A stretch of 64,000 bases of DNA from Parabacteroides sp. TM07-1AC (GCF_003480915.1 NZ_QUKD01000005.1:310001-374000); one strand, 5' to 3'; positions 16,001 through 25,007 are shown, counted from the first letter of the stretch. The notes: a model not told the origin generated them from the letters alone. Translations and numbers: made by a program.

Positions 16001-17069
16001 AGTTCAACCGTCCATGTTCAGTCGCAATATACAGATTGCCTTTCGTGTCCTCAGCCATCTTACCGAACAGGAAACCATCCAGGCTCTCCGGATCGTCGGG
16101 AGAAATACCGTAGAATGTATAATCTTCGGTATTCGGATTGAAGTAACTCAACCCGCCATAATAGGTTCCGACCCACATGCCCCCCTGCCTGTCCCTGAAG
16201 ATCGCATACACCGATGAATGCTTCAACGACCAGGAAACCTGTTCCTTATGCGACAGATGATAACAATCCCGAAGAGACGAGTTTACCACAGTGATACCGG
16301 CATAAGTACCGATCCAAATGTTCCCCTTGATATCCTGATCGATAGTACGTACCTGATTATTGACAAGCGGATGGGCGGTATCGTTCTCCCGCATGGAAAT
16401 CCACTCTCCTTCACTGAACACTTTGGCACCATTGGATAATGTACCTACCCACAATCTCCTCCAATTATCTATAAACAAAGAAGTGATCGATTCATCTTCC
16501 AGCAGATTCTGAAAAGTCCCGTTTGAATAGTTATACAATCCTTTCGTCGTAGCCAATAGCCAGCCGTCATCCATAAAATGCAGATCCCGGATGATCAGTG
16601 TAGAATCAGGCAAAGCACAGATCTTTTCCGATACGCCATTGGATTTATAACGATACAATTCGTTCCTGTTAGCATAAAACAAGGCTCCATGATGGTATTC
16701 CAGAGCATGTGCCTGCACCGTTGTCAGCCGGAACTCTTCCGTCCGCATATTGAAAAGGACCAGCCGTCTGTTGGCCAGCATATAAATACATGAATCCCCG
16801 TCTCCACAAATTCCGTGGATGTTATTGTCCTCGACCTCATCCAGATAGTTAGAGAGGCGGAAAGAGCGGACAATTCTTCCGTCATACACATTAAAATTAT
16901 CATTCCCGAACCAGATAGCTCCTTTAGCATCCTGATAAATAGAAATGGCTGAAGGCTGTGTAAAACCGTCGTTCAGATCGACATGTCTAAAATAAAGCTC
17001 TTTCGCCGACAGCGGTAATAATGTGCATAAACAGAGTAGTAGATATAAGTATTTAACCCCCATAAACAT
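13065..17069 (-). CDS. Hybrid two-component system sensor/regulator (HTCS)
   Basis: This 1334-residue protein joins all parts of a two-component system in one chain, the usual PUL regulator of the phylum. After a signal peptide (LYLLLCLCTLLPLSAKE), residues to about 700 are periplasmic propeller repeats (IWFGNDNF, LWVGTLSNG, MWVGTYYGG) that bind the inducing glycan. A Y_Y_Y domain follows, then a membrane segment near residue 770. The kinase has NISHELRTPL (phospho-acceptor H814), NNLLSNAFKF and DTGSGIP. A receiver domain has the phospho-aspartate D1130 (SDVMMPG) and KPFN. An AraC-type DNA-binding domain (ITWKAGFSSPGYMGKCFKEYFG) ends it. It is divergent from susC and presumably activates it. 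The start may be the ATG at 17063. Confidence 0.95.
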   Translation of the reverse strand: MFMGVKYLYLLLCLCTLLPLSAKELYFRHVDLNDGFTQPSAISIYQDAKGAIWFGNDNFNVYDGRIVRSFRLSNYLDEVEDNNIHGICGDGDSCIYMLANRRLVLFNMRTEEFRLTTVQAHALEYHHGALFYANRNELYRYKSNGVSEKICALPDSTLIIRDLHFMDDGWLLATTKGLYNYSNGTFQNLLEDESITSLFIDNWRRLWVGTLSNGAKVFSEGEWISMRENDTAHPLVNNQVRTIDQDIKGNIWIGTYAGITVVNSSLRDCYHLSHKEQVSWSLKHSSVYAIFRDRQGGMWVGTYYGGLSYFNPNTEDYTFYGISPDDPESLDGFLFGKMAEDTKGNLYIATEHGRLNCLDRTTQKVKYFDPGLLRIPCRTTKSVWYDAENDRLYIGTFRHGLYCYSSSGHLKQLGTDILQDDGQRIITDLIPWQGNLIVITQTGLYLLDLTTQQLSHLFSDPELLNQTDGTIRSAWLDNENRLWLTPANKDILCIRMDTRTAEEIPSVKSMIGKKPVPHITEDSRGNLYFVVTGVGVLRYDPMNDFWTCYNQEQGQLLTNEPFRALITPTGRLLVTSIRGITLLDMKTGKSTHTLLGTSSPLHRLNSNCGVYLSPKDSMIFIGGVEGMIATKEFGLAPVEVSYSISFNSLSVNNMPVYPSPSSNILREAVSYTSRLTLPYDRNNITLGFTSTNYRYADKNLFEYKLEGLDKQWTRTRHQQIVYTSIPPGNYNLLLREVGDGKQIVMPIRVRPPFYASVYAFTLYGLLVLLFLVWLIRFNRSRAFLKASLELEQREKLRIEKLNQMKLKFYINISHELRTPLTLMISQVDLILQNYDLGGTFRSKLLKVRQYTAQMQQLITEVLDFRRLEQGKMPFHASQQNLVAFMRRIFDSFKDYAVTNRIQYRLETMDEEIPVWFDPVQIRKVFNNLLSNAFKFTPKEGTITVSILRKKEVVEIRISDTGSGIPQSQQVHIFERFYQADNATGISLSGSGIGLALTQEIIMQHKGQIEVKSELGEGTTFTVTLRLGDEHLTSEQKSTETQPVDVLPIQEVKREEVIGMPDLPDVVSMDKLPDTKETEKSLSVLLVEDNEDLLQVLEEAFSIRYKVYKACDGEEGIRMAEEMQPDLIISDVMMPGISGTVMCQRLKRKLETSHIPIILLTARIDLESALEGLKCGASDYIMKPFNIELLLLKCNNIIATLKRQQARFRTEAETTPTELATNRLDQQLLEDSVRIIEENMENKEFNIDMWCREIAVGRTRLGAKIKGITGLTLNDFILQIKLRRCAWFLENSDLTISEITWKAGFSSPGYMGKCFKEYFGVTPLQYRNSKNKSRS

Positions 17070-17081
17070 AGATATTTAATG

Positions 17082-17089
17082 CAAAATTA
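17082..17089 (-). promoter_or_regulatory. Possible -7 element of the HTCS gene
   Basis: The minus strand reads TAATTTTG, matching TAnnTTTG, 12 bases before the ATG at 17069. The short leader would suit a start at 17069 or 17063. Confidence 0.4.
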
Positions 17090-17140
17090 ACTCATTTTTA
17101 GCGGCAAGCAACAACAATCGCGGACATTAACTAAAAGCCA

Positions 17141-17178
17141 AATAGTAATATCCGTCAAAAAAATAGCAATATCCGTCA
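17141..17178. promoter_or_regulatory. Direct-repeat operator, probable HTCS binding site
   Basis: AATAGTAATATCCGTCA (17141-17157) and AATAGCAATATCCGTCA (17162-17178) are 17-bp direct repeats with one difference and a 21-base period, two helical turns. They lie between the divergent regulator and susC genes, 59 bases upstream of the susC -7 element. AraC-type regulators typically bind such tandem sites. Confidence 0.65.
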
Positions 17179-17236
17179 CTAACGGCATTTACCATTCTAT
17201 CAACAGATTCTAATACGCCTTTCTTTCAGCACCTTA

Positions 17237-17244
17237 TAGCTTTG
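17237..17244 (+). promoter_or_regulatory. -7 promoter element of PUL 1 susC
   Basis: TAGCTTTG matches TAnnTTTG. It lies 45 bases before the ATG at 17290 and downstream of the direct-repeat operator. Confidence 0.6.
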
Positions 17245-17289
17245 CAGCATTGAAAATAAATTTTCTTGAATCTAATTAAAGATTTGTTT

Positions 17290-20200
17290 ATGAAAAAAGT
17301 ATTGAGACCTATCGGACTTATTTTACTGTCCGGCGCTCTCTGCTCTACCGGACAGGTATTTGCAGCAGACGGCACACCGGAAACTGTCGCCAACATCGCT
17401 CAACAAAAGAAGCAAGTAACAGGTACAGTTACCGACGCATTCGGCCCTGTAGCCGGAGCTTCCGTTTCCGTAAAAGGAACCAGTGAAGGAACTATTACAG
17501 ACATGGACGGAAATTTCTCCATTTCCGTAGCGCCAGGAAGTACACTTTCTATCTCTTTCATCGGCTATGTTACACATGAAATCAAGTACACGGGACAGAC
17601 ATCCCTGAACGTAACATTGAAAGAAGATACCCAGACAATCGATGAAGTGGTTGTTACCGCCATGGGTATCAAGAAAGAAAAAAGAGCCCTCCCTTACGCC
17701 ATGAGCGAACTGAAGGCAGAACAGATCCAGACTGTTCCCGTACAGAACGTAGCCACCTCTTTATATGGTAAGGCTGCCGGTGTACAGATACAGCAGACAG
17801 CCATGGGACCTACGGGAGGTACCAAGATCCAGATCCGTGGTATCAACTCGGTGGAAGGTAACACCCGTCCGCTGATCGTTGTCGACGGTATACCTATCAA
17901 CGACGTAGATTCTAACTGGGCCGGTCGCGAACGTAGCGAAACACAACAAGGTTCTGCCCTTAACGACATCAACCCGGACGACATCGAATCGATGTCTATC
18001 TTGAAAGGTGCAAACGCTGCCGCCCTGTATGGTTCACGTGCGACCAACGGGGTAATCGTGATCACTACCAAACGTGGCGGCGAAGGCAAAGGACTGGGCA
18101 TTCAGGTAGGAACTTCCTATACGTATGACCAACGTGCTTTCATGCCGGAACTCCAAAACGTATTCGGTGGCGGTGACAAACCCTATTTCACGACAAACGC
18201 AGACGGTCAAAACATTTATAACGGTGATACTTACCGTAGTTTCGGTCCGCGTATGGACGGAACGGAAGTGATTTGGTGGGATGGTGTAAAACGTCCGTAT
18301 TCCCCGCAACCGAACAACTACCGGGATGTATTTAAAGACGGTTTCAGCAACAACAACAGTATCTCTATAACCAACGGTACCGATAAGAACAGTATCCGTC
18401 TGGCCTATACGAATATGAACTACGGCGGTTACCTGGAAAACTTCAAGCAGAACAAGCATAACTTCAGCTTCTCCGGTAACTTCAAGGTGCACGAACGTCT
18501 TACGTTCGATGCTTCCGTCTCATTCAATATCTCGGATACGAAGAATCCGCCTACACGTATCGACCGTGTATCCAACTACCCGATGCCTCGTAACGAAATC
18601 ACCCAGTTATGGAAAGACCACTACAAGAATGATGAAGGTTATTTCCTGACAGACCAAATATCGAGCATCAACTCCGGAAACCGCGACAACATCATCAAAT
18701 ACCTGATGTGGCAGCAGAACGAAAACGAATATACGCAAAAACGCGAACGCCTGATCGCTTCATTATCTGCCAACCTCAAGATATTCGACTTCCTGACTTT
18801 CCGTCTGCGCGGTGGTACGGACCGTTACCGTGACGACAAGGAAAACAAAGAATACTTTACTAAATATTCGGATCCTTCAGACATGAACAGCCTGGAAGGC
18901 ACCTACCGTAAGGAAGATGCGCACTACCAAAAAAACTATGTGGAAGGTTTGTTGATGTTCAACAAGGCAATCAATGAAGATTTCGACGTGTCTGCCAACC
19001 TGGGTGTTTCCGGTGAAGATATCACGGAATCGAAAGTAATCTGGGAATCTCACGGATTGAAATACAACGGTATGTTCTCTTCCAACAATAACAAGAGAGA
19101 CCCGAAGGGTGCCGGCAGAGACAAAGTCGTTAACCAGGGTGAGTTCCTGGGAGCCGTCTTCGCCTCTGCACAGGTTGCTTACAAACGCTTCCTATATTTG
19201 GATTTGACCGCCCGTAATGACTGGTCTTCCCGTCTGACAGCTGGTAACCGCAGCTTCTTCTATCCGTCTGCGGGTCTGAGCTTCGTGTTCACGGAAGCAT
19301 TGGATCTGCCGGATTGGTATAACTATGGTAAGATCAGAGGATCATATGCAATCGTGGGTAACACGACACCGTCTATCTACTTTACCAACTCTGAATATCA
19401 GTACGGATCATTCAACAGTTCAATCATTACGAATGAGTTCAAAGCAGACGTTCCTCCTACCAATATCGTTCCGGAAAAGACCTATTCATGGGAAGTCGGT
19501 CTGGAAAGCCGCGTGCTGAACGGCCGTTTAGGATTAGACCTCGCTTTCTATACCAACAAAACCAAGAACCAGATCATCACCGTTCCGGTGGCTCCTTCTA
19601 CTGGTGCTACAGGCATGAGAATGAATGCCGGTGAAATCGGAAACCGCGGTGTGGAACTTCAGCTTACCGGTACTCCTGTTGAAACAAAGAACTTCAGCTG
19701 GGAAGGTATTCTGAACTTCGCCTATACGCATAATGAACTGCTTTCATTGATCGACGGCATGGAAGACCGCCAGATCAGCAACCCGTGGAGCGCCGCAATC
19801 TTCAAGGCTGTTCCGGGATATGCTACACCGAGTGTATTTATCCGTAAATGGATACGCGATGACCAGGGAAGAATCGTTGTGGATAAGAACGGAAACTATC
19901 AGCAGGAATCTGAATTTACTTATGCAGGCAGTGCAGCCCCGAAGTTTACGGCAGGTTTCACGAATACATTCCGTTACAGAGACTTTTCTTTAAGCGTACA
20001 TATCGACGGTTCATTCGGCGGTAAACTGCTTTCATTCACCAATAATTTCCTGAAAGCATCGGGAGCAGGTAAGGAATCCTTATGGGGACGTGATGAAGAA
20101 TACGGCGGTCTGGCTTATTACATCGATAAGAACACAAATCAAAAGATACGCCTGGACAGTCACAGTGCTTCAGCTCCGGCAAATGCCCTCGACGGTCGTG

Positions 20201-20574
20201 TACGCCACGACGGTATCATTGTTGACGGTGTAAACGAAAAAGGAGAAAAGAACGATATCATCGTATCGGCAGCCGACTATTACAACTCACGCTACAACCG
20301 TAACGGTTCTGAAGACAACCTATATGACAACACCTATATCAAACTGCGTGAAATGAAATTATCGTACCGCGTTCCGAACAATATCGTTTCTAAGATCGGT
20401 CTGCAGAACCTGAATGTTTCATTGATCGGTAGCAACCTGTTCTTCATTTACAAGAATGTTCCTAACGTGAATCCGGAAGCAACATTAGGTACAGGCGGTA
20501 CGAACCCGTATGTGGAATACACTTCTTACCCGTCAGCCAGAAGCTTCGGTTTTGCTATCAACACCAGTTTCTAA
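17290..20574 (+). CDS. SusC/RagA-family TonB-dependent outer membrane transporter
   Basis: SusC-like proteins are outer-membrane barrels that import oligosaccharides using TonB energy, capped by a SusD lipoprotein. The ATG at 17290 gives a classic signal peptide (MKKVLRPIGLILLSGALCS); an in-frame TTG at 17266 is less likely. A carboxypeptidase-D-like regulatory domain (VTGTVTDAFGPVAGASVSVK, IDEVVVTAMG) precedes the plug, which has IQIRGINSVEGNTRPLIVVDG and the conserved YGSRATNGVIVITTKRG. The remainder is a 22-strand barrel ending in aromatic FAINTSF. There is no N-terminal STN domain, as expected for an HTCS-controlled rather than sigma-controlled system. The partner susD follows 38 bases later. 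Confidence 0.95.
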   Translation: MKKVLRPIGLILLSGALCSTGQVFAADGTPETVANIAQQKKQVTGTVTDAFGPVAGASVSVKGTSEGTITDMDGNFSISVAPGSTLSISFIGYVTHEIKYTGQTSLNVTLKEDTQTIDEVVVTAMGIKKEKRALPYAMSELKAEQIQTVPVQNVATSLYGKAAGVQIQQTAMGPTGGTKIQIRGINSVEGNTRPLIVVDGIPINDVDSNWAGRERSETQQGSALNDINPDDIESMSILKGANAAALYGSRATNGVIVITTKRGGEGKGLGIQVGTSYTYDQRAFMPELQNVFGGGDKPYFTTNADGQNIYNGDTYRSFGPRMDGTEVIWWDGVKRPYSPQPNNYRDVFKDGFSNNNSISITNGTDKNSIRLAYTNMNYGGYLENFKQNKHNFSFSGNFKVHERLTFDASVSFNISDTKNPPTRIDRVSNYPMPRNEITQLWKDHYKNDEGYFLTDQISSINSGNRDNIIKYLMWQQNENEYTQKRERLIASLSANLKIFDFLTFRLRGGTDRYRDDKENKEYFTKYSDPSDMNSLEGTYRKEDAHYQKNYVEGLLMFNKAINEDFDVSANLGVSGEDITESKVIWESHGLKYNGMFSSNNNKRDPKGAGRDKVVNQGEFLGAVFASAQVAYKRFLYLDLTARNDWSSRLTAGNRSFFYPSAGLSFVFTEALDLPDWYNYGKIRGSYAIVGNTTPSIYFTNSEYQYGSFNSSIITNEFKADVPPTNIVPEKTYSWEVGLESRVLNGRLGLDLAFYTNKTKNQIITVPVAPSTGATGMRMNAGEIGNRGVELQLTGTPVETKNFSWEGILNFAYTHNELLSLIDGMEDRQISNPWSAAIFKAVPGYATPSVFIRKWIRDDQGRIVVDKNGNYQQESEFTYAGSAAPKFTAGFTNTFRYRDFSLSVHIDGSFGGKLLSFTNNFLKASGAGKESLWGRDEEYGGLAYYIDKNTNQKIRLDSHSASAPANALDGRVRHDGIIVDGVNEKGEKNDIIVSAADYYNSRYNRNGSEDNLYDNTYIKLREMKLSYRVPNNIVSKIGLQNLNVSLIGSNLFFIYKNVPNVNPEATLGTGGTNPYVEYTSYPSARSFGFAINTSF

Positions 20575-20612
20575 ACCAAGTAACTTATTCATAATAAAAA
20601 CAGTAAACTTTT

Positions 20613-22223
20613 ATGAAACATTTAATATATAGCCTGCTTTTAGGTACTGCCGTAGCCTTCTCTTCCTGTGAAAGCAAACTGGATGACAAGCATGATAATC
20701 CGGATGGATTTACCACGGCAGAGATCGAATACCTTTTTACCAAAGGTGCATTAAAAACGATCGAAATCGATTACGCCGATACCTGGAATTATAACTTTCG
20801 CCTGATCGGAAACTATATCCAGACAACTGCTCGCCAGGCAGGAAAAGACCGTGTCAACCTGTACCAGAATATTCAGGACGATAAGGCACGTTGGGAAAAC
20901 TATTATGTAACACGTATGAGCACTCTGACCGAGATAGATAAAATGTATGCTACTCTGTCACCGGATGAACAAGCTAAATATCAGATTTTTGTCGAAGCCG
21001 GTAAGGTTCTGAAAGCATACAACACGGCTATCGCCACCGACTTTTTCGGAAATATGCCTTACACGGAAGCTTTCACTGCACGTAATGTAGTCTATGGCGG
21101 AAGCGTAATCTTCAAACCGAAATACGATACTCAGAAAGATATTTACTATTCTATCCTGGAAGATCTGAAATCTGCAGCTGCTTATTTCAAGACAGCTACT
21201 ACCAGCAATACGTTCAAGCAGCAGGATATTATCTACAAGGGTAACTGCGACGGCTGGTACAAGTTTGCCAACTCACTGCGCCTGCGCTACGCCATGCGTA
21301 TTTCAAATGTCGATCCTGATAAAGCGAAACAGGTATTGGCAGAGCTTTCACTGGATCAGCTGATCACCAAAAACGCTGATAATACTTATATCATGGTTGA
21401 CAACCAGAGTACTGCACCTGACGGTATCTGGCGCGCCATGAGAGAGAGTCATTCGAAAGCTCACAGCTATTACATGTATCCACCGGAATTTACCGTCAAC
21501 TTATTGAAAGAAGCCACCGACCCACGTTTGGTAGTATTCTATCAGCCGGCAACGGATGACGAAGGGGATGTTTATGAAGACAGCAAAGAGATCATCGGCT
21601 ATCCTTCGTCGGCAGATAAAGCCATCGCTTTGGTGAACGGTCCGAACGGAACAGAGCTTTTCAAGATCTACGGATGTCTGAATACGGTTACTTTCCGTAA
21701 GAACTATCAGTTGCCGGTAGGTATCGGCATGACGGCTGCCGAAGTTTATTTCTGCCTGGCAGAAGCTGCACAACGCGGTTTATTCAGCGGAAACGCTGAA
21801 GAGTTCTATAACAAAGGGGTTATCTTATCTATTCAGAACTACTACGAATATTATAAGAACAGCGATGCGGAAAAGGGTAAAGATATGGACATTGCCAACA
21901 GAGACGTATCCGACGGTACTTTGGGTAGCTGGCTGGCGACTTCAACATTCAAATTCAACCCGGCAAAGGCTTTGGAACAGATCGCAACCCAAAAATGGCT
22001 GCACCTCGGCTTCCTGCAGATCTACGAAAACTGGGCTGAATACCGTCGTACGGATTTGCCTGTTTTCGATGACGACCGTGAAAACGGTGTTCTATTGAAC
22101 AAAGAGAATGCCCCGGTACGCTTTTTATATCCTTCAAAAGAAGCATCCATGAACACGGAAAACTACAACGCACAATCGGAATACAATAAGATTGGTGCTC
22201 GTTTGTGGTGGGATGTAAAATAA
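20613..22223 (+). CDS. SusD/RagB-family surface glycan-binding lipoprotein
   Basis: SusD-like lipoproteins sit on the cell surface over their SusC partner and capture glycans. The 536-residue protein has a lipoprotein signal (MKHLIYSLLLGTAVAFSSCESK, cysteine at residue 19). Tetratricopeptide-like helices follow, with family-typical stretches such as NTAIATDFFGNMPYTEAF and GMTAAEVYFCLAEAAQRG. The NFRLIGNYIQTTARQ start of the mature protein points to the SusD-like subgroup 2 rather than classical SusD. It is co-transcribed with the upstream susC. Confidence 0.93.
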   Translation: MKHLIYSLLLGTAVAFSSCESKLDDKHDNPDGFTTAEIEYLFTKGALKTIEIDYADTWNYNFRLIGNYIQTTARQAGKDRVNLYQNIQDDKARWENYYVTRMSTLTEIDKMYATLSPDEQAKYQIFVEAGKVLKAYNTAIATDFFGNMPYTEAFTARNVVYGGSVIFKPKYDTQKDIYYSILEDLKSAAAYFKTATTSNTFKQQDIIYKGNCDGWYKFANSLRLRYAMRISNVDPDKAKQVLAELSLDQLITKNADNTYIMVDNQSTAPDGIWRAMRESHSKAHSYYMYPPEFTVNLLKEATDPRLVVFYQPATDDEGDVYEDSKEIIGYPSSADKAIALVNGPNGTELFKIYGCLNTVTFRKNYQLPVGIGMTAAEVYFCLAEAAQRGLFSGNAEEFYNKGVILSIQNYYEYYKNSDAEKGKDMDIANRDVSDGTLGSWLATSTFKFNPAKALEQIATQKWLHLGFLQIYENWAEYRRTDLPVFDDDRENGVLLNKENAPVRFLYPSKEASMNTENYNAQSEYNKIGARLWWDVK

Positions 22224-22250
22224 GTCTCACTCCCTGAACTTTAAGCATTG

Positions 22251-22303
22251 ACCGTATGGTTGATAATTGTTACCTTTGCGCTAATGATTACCGGCCATAC
22301 GGT
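22251..22303 (+). promoter_or_regulatory. Hairpin enclosing a promoter element upstream of the GH3 gene
   Basis: ACCGTATGG (22251-22259) and CCATACGGT (22295-22303) form a perfect 9-bp inverted repeat with TTTTATATT after it. Inside the loop, at 22271-22278, is TACCTTTG, a TAnnTTTG match. The element could be a leaky terminator after susD, an independent promoter for the glycosidase, or both. Confidence 0.4.
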
Positions 22304-22356
22304 TTTATATTATGGATATATTCAATAACAAACAGAATAAATACCCGAAGAAAAGC

Positions 22357-24756
22357 ATGAATTTTAAGTATTTGTTATTAGCTGCCGCCTGCCTGGGAAC
22401 CGGAGCTATACAAGCCAAAGACTCGATCTACAAAAAAGGGTGGATAGATCTCAACAAAAACGGCGTGAAAGACGTCTATGAAGATCCGGAAGCTCCTGTC
22501 GAAGCACGCGTACAGGATCTGCTCAACCAAATGACGCTGGAAGAAAAGAGCTGCCAAATGGCTACGCTCTACGGTTTCGGACGTGTCCTGAAAGATTCTC
22601 TCCCTACCGAAGGATGGAAGAATGAAATCTGGAAAGACGGTATTGCCAATATCGATGAACAGTTGAATGGCGTAGGAAGTGCCCGCCGCAGGACACCGGA
22701 GATGATCTATCCGTTCAGCAACCACGCCGAAGCGATCAACAAGACGCAACGCTGGTTCATTGAAGAAACTCGCCTGGGTATTCCTGTCGACTTCTCCAAC
22801 GAAGGTATCCACGGGTTGAATCATACCAAAGCGACTCCCCTGCCCGCTCCTATCAGCATCGGCAGCACCTGGAACCGCGACCTGGTTCATCAGGCGGGAG
22901 ACATAGCCGGTAAAGAGGCAAAAGCGTTAGGCTACAACAACGTGTATGCCCCTATCCTCGACGTAGCCCGCGATCCTCGCTGGGGACGCGTACTGGAAAC
23001 GTACGGAGAAGATCCTTATCTAGTTGGCGAACTGGGCACACAGATGGTCAAAGGTATCCAGCAGAACGGTGTCGCTTCTACCTTGAAGCACTTTGCCGTT
23101 TACAGCATCCCGAAAGGCGGACGCGACGCGGCTGTCCGTACCGACCCGCATGTGGCTCCCCGCGAACTGCATGAAATACATCTCTATCCGTTCAAAAAAG
23201 TAATCCAGGAAGCACACCCCAAAGGCGTCATGAGCAGCTATAACGACTGGGACGGCGTACCTGTAACAGCCAGCCATTACTTCCTTACAGAATTATTACG
23301 TCAGGAATATGGTTTCAGAGGATACGTGGTAAGTGACAGTGAGGCGGTAGAATTTGTACAGACCAAGCATCACGTGGCCGATTCGTATGAGGAAGCCGTA
23401 CGTCAGGTGGTAGAAGCCGGATTGAACGTCCGTACCAACTTCACCCACCCGAAAGATTATATCCTTCCGGTACGCAAGCTGGTTAAGGAGGGTAAATTAT
23501 CCATGAAGTCAGTCGACCGTATGGTAGCCGACGTATTACGTGTCAAGTTCGAACTGGGACTATTCGATTCCCCGTACGTAAAAGACCCGAAAGCAGCCGA
23601 CAAGATCGTAGGTGCAGACAAACACCGCGACTTCGTACTGGATATGCAGCAACAGTCTCTCGTCCTGCTGAAGAACGAAAATAACCTGCTGCCGCTGGAT
23701 AAGAACCAGACAAAGAAAGTGCTTATCGCTGGTCCGCTGGCAAAGGAAACCAACTATATGATCAGCCGTTACGGTCCGCAGGGATTGGATAATATCACGG
23801 TTTACGACGGCATCAAGGATTATTTGGGCAACCAGGTTGAAGTAGCCTATGCCAAAGGGTGCGAAATAAAAGATGCCAACTGGCCCGACAGCGAAATCGT
23901 CCCCACCGCACTGACGGATGAAGAAAAGAAAAGCATTGCCGAAGCGACAAGCGCTGCTGCCGATTGTGACGTGATCATCGCCGTATTGGGAGAAGACGAA
24001 TCCTGCACTGGCGAAAGTAAATCGCGTACCGGACTCGATCTTCCGGGTCGTCAGCAACAACTCCTGGAAGCGTTGCATGCCACCGGCAAACCGGTCGTAC
24101 TCGTTCTGATCAACGGTCAGCCGCTGACCATCAACTGGGCAGACCGCAACATTCCTTCTATCCTGGAAGCCTGGTTCCCCGGCCAGTTAGGCGGAGAAGC
24201 GATTGCCCGAACATTATTCGGCGATTATAATCCGGGCGGACGTTTATCCGTTACCTTCCCGAAATCGATCGGACAGATCGAGTTCAACTTCCCGTTCAAG
24301 CCGGGTTCACAGGACGGACAATACTTTGCAGGTCCCAACGGCTCGGGAAATACCCGCGTAAACGGTGCCCTTTACCCGTTCGGCCATGGATTGAGTTATA
24401 CGACTTTTGCTTACTCAAAACTGTCGGTTAAACAGGAAACACCGTACTCACAAAGCCCTGTAACCGTGACTGTAGATGTAACCAATACGGGTAAACGTAC
24501 CGGTGACGAGGTGGTACAGTTGTATATCCGCGATAAAGTCAGCAGCGTCATCGCTTACGAATCTGTTCTGCGCGGCTTCGAACGTATCTCCCTGCAACCG
24601 GGCGAAACGAAAACCGTCACTTTCGTCCTTCTTCCCGAAGATCTCCAGATCCTGGACAGACACATGGAATGGACCGTCGAACCGGGTGAGTTTGAAGTCA
24701 GAATCGGTACCTCATCTACCGACATCAAGTTGAAAGATACATTCGTCGTAAAGTAG
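22357..24756 (+). CDS. Glycoside hydrolase family 3 (beta-glucosidase/beta-xylosidase type)
   Basis: This secreted enzyme should release terminal beta-linked sugars from the oligosaccharides imported by the neighbouring SusCD pair. The ATG at 22357 gives a signal peptide (MNFKYLLLAAACLGTGAIQA); an upstream in-frame ATG at 22312 adds 15 polar residues and is less likely. The N-terminal (alpha/beta)8 domain contains RDPRWGRVLETYGEDPYL and the nucleophile motif GYVVSDSEAVEF (aspartate at codon 23335-23337). The C-terminal sandwich has ICDVIIAVLGE-like strands, LPGRQQQLLEAL and a fibronectin type III-like end (VTVDVTNTGKRTGDEVVQLYI). The length of about 799 residues suits this domain set. Substrate linkage cannot be told from sequence alone. 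Confidence 0.93.
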   Translation: MNFKYLLLAAACLGTGAIQAKDSIYKKGWIDLNKNGVKDVYEDPEAPVEARVQDLLNQMTLEEKSCQMATLYGFGRVLKDSLPTEGWKNEIWKDGIANIDEQLNGVGSARRRTPEMIYPFSNHAEAINKTQRWFIEETRLGIPVDFSNEGIHGLNHTKATPLPAPISIGSTWNRDLVHQAGDIAGKEAKALGYNNVYAPILDVARDPRWGRVLETYGEDPYLVGELGTQMVKGIQQNGVASTLKHFAVYSIPKGGRDAAVRTDPHVAPRELHEIHLYPFKKVIQEAHPKGVMSSYNDWDGVPVTASHYFLTELLRQEYGFRGYVVSDSEAVEFVQTKHHVADSYEEAVRQVVEAGLNVRTNFTHPKDYILPVRKLVKEGKLSMKSVDRMVADVLRVKFELGLFDSPYVKDPKAADKIVGADKHRDFVLDMQQQSLVLLKNENNLLPLDKNQTKKVLIAGPLAKETNYMISRYGPQGLDNITVYDGIKDYLGNQVEVAYAKGCEIKDANWPDSEIVPTALTDEEKKSIAEATSAAADCDVIIAVLGEDESCTGESKSRTGLDLPGRQQQLLEALHATGKPVVLVLINGQPLTINWADRNIPSILEAWFPGQLGGEAIARTLFGDYNPGGRLSVTFPKSIGQIEFNFPFKPGSQDGQYFAGPNGSGNTRVNGALYPFGHGLSYTTFAYSKLSVKQETPYSQSPVTVTVDVTNTGKRTGDEVVQLYIRDKVSSVIAYESVLRGFERISLQPGETKTVTFVLLPEDLQILDRHMEWTVEPGEFEVRIGTSSTDIKLKDTFVVK

Positions 24757-24779
24757 CAAATGAGTGATATATACAAGTC

Positions 24780-24811
24780 GAGGGCCGGATGGTAAATACT
24801 GTCCGGTCCTC
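24780..24811 (+). terminator. Terminator of PUL 1
   Basis: GAGGGCCGGA (24780-24789) pairs with TCCGGTCCTC (24802-24811) with one G-U pair, followed by a pyrimidine-rich tail (TTCGTTTCTCCCTCTTTT). It lies 23 bases after the GH3 stop. Confidence 0.75.
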
Positions 24812-24850
24812 TTCGTTTCTCCCTCTTTTATGCTTTATTAAAAAAAATCC

Positions 24851-24872
24851 TTACGGTTACTATCAACCGTAA
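24851..24872. repeat. Short perfect hairpin
   Basis: TTACGGTT and AACCGTAA form an 8-bp stem with a 6-base loop. It lies between the PUL 1 terminator and the next minus-strand terminator; its role is unknown. Confidence 0.35.
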
Positions 24873-24880
24873 ATAGAAAA

Positions 24881-24904
24881 GGGATACCCGCACACGGATA
24901 CCCC
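24881..24904 (-). terminator. Minus-strand terminator of the candidate small gene
   Basis: Read on the minus strand, GGGGTATCCG, loop TGTG, CGGGTATCCC gives a 10-bp stem using two G-U pairs, followed by TTTTCTATTT. The G-U pairs become mismatches on the plus strand, so the structure favours minus-strand transcription. Confidence 0.6.
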
Positions 24905-24926
24905 CTAACACTGAAAAGATTTGTTT

Positions 24927-25007
24927 TTATTCTAATCCATACTTTTGTATCGCATATTCTCCCAAAACTTCCAGGTAATGCAGACACTTACTAACTACTT
25001 TTTTCAT
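24927..25007 (-). CDS. Candidate 26-residue small protein
   Basis: A short frame encodes MKKVVSKCLHYLEVLG followed by ten more residues ending YGLE. Support comes from context. A TACTTTTG promoter element lies about 70 bases upstream (25075-25082), AAGAGAAG precedes the ATG, and a minus-strand-specific terminator lies 22 bases after the stop. The peptide has a basic start and could form one amphipathic helix; it lacks a membrane segment or signal. I do not recognise it, and no function is proposed. It could also be an untranslated small RNA with a chance frame. Confidence 0.45.
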   Translation of the reverse strand: MKKVVSKCLHYLEVLGEYAIQKYGLE

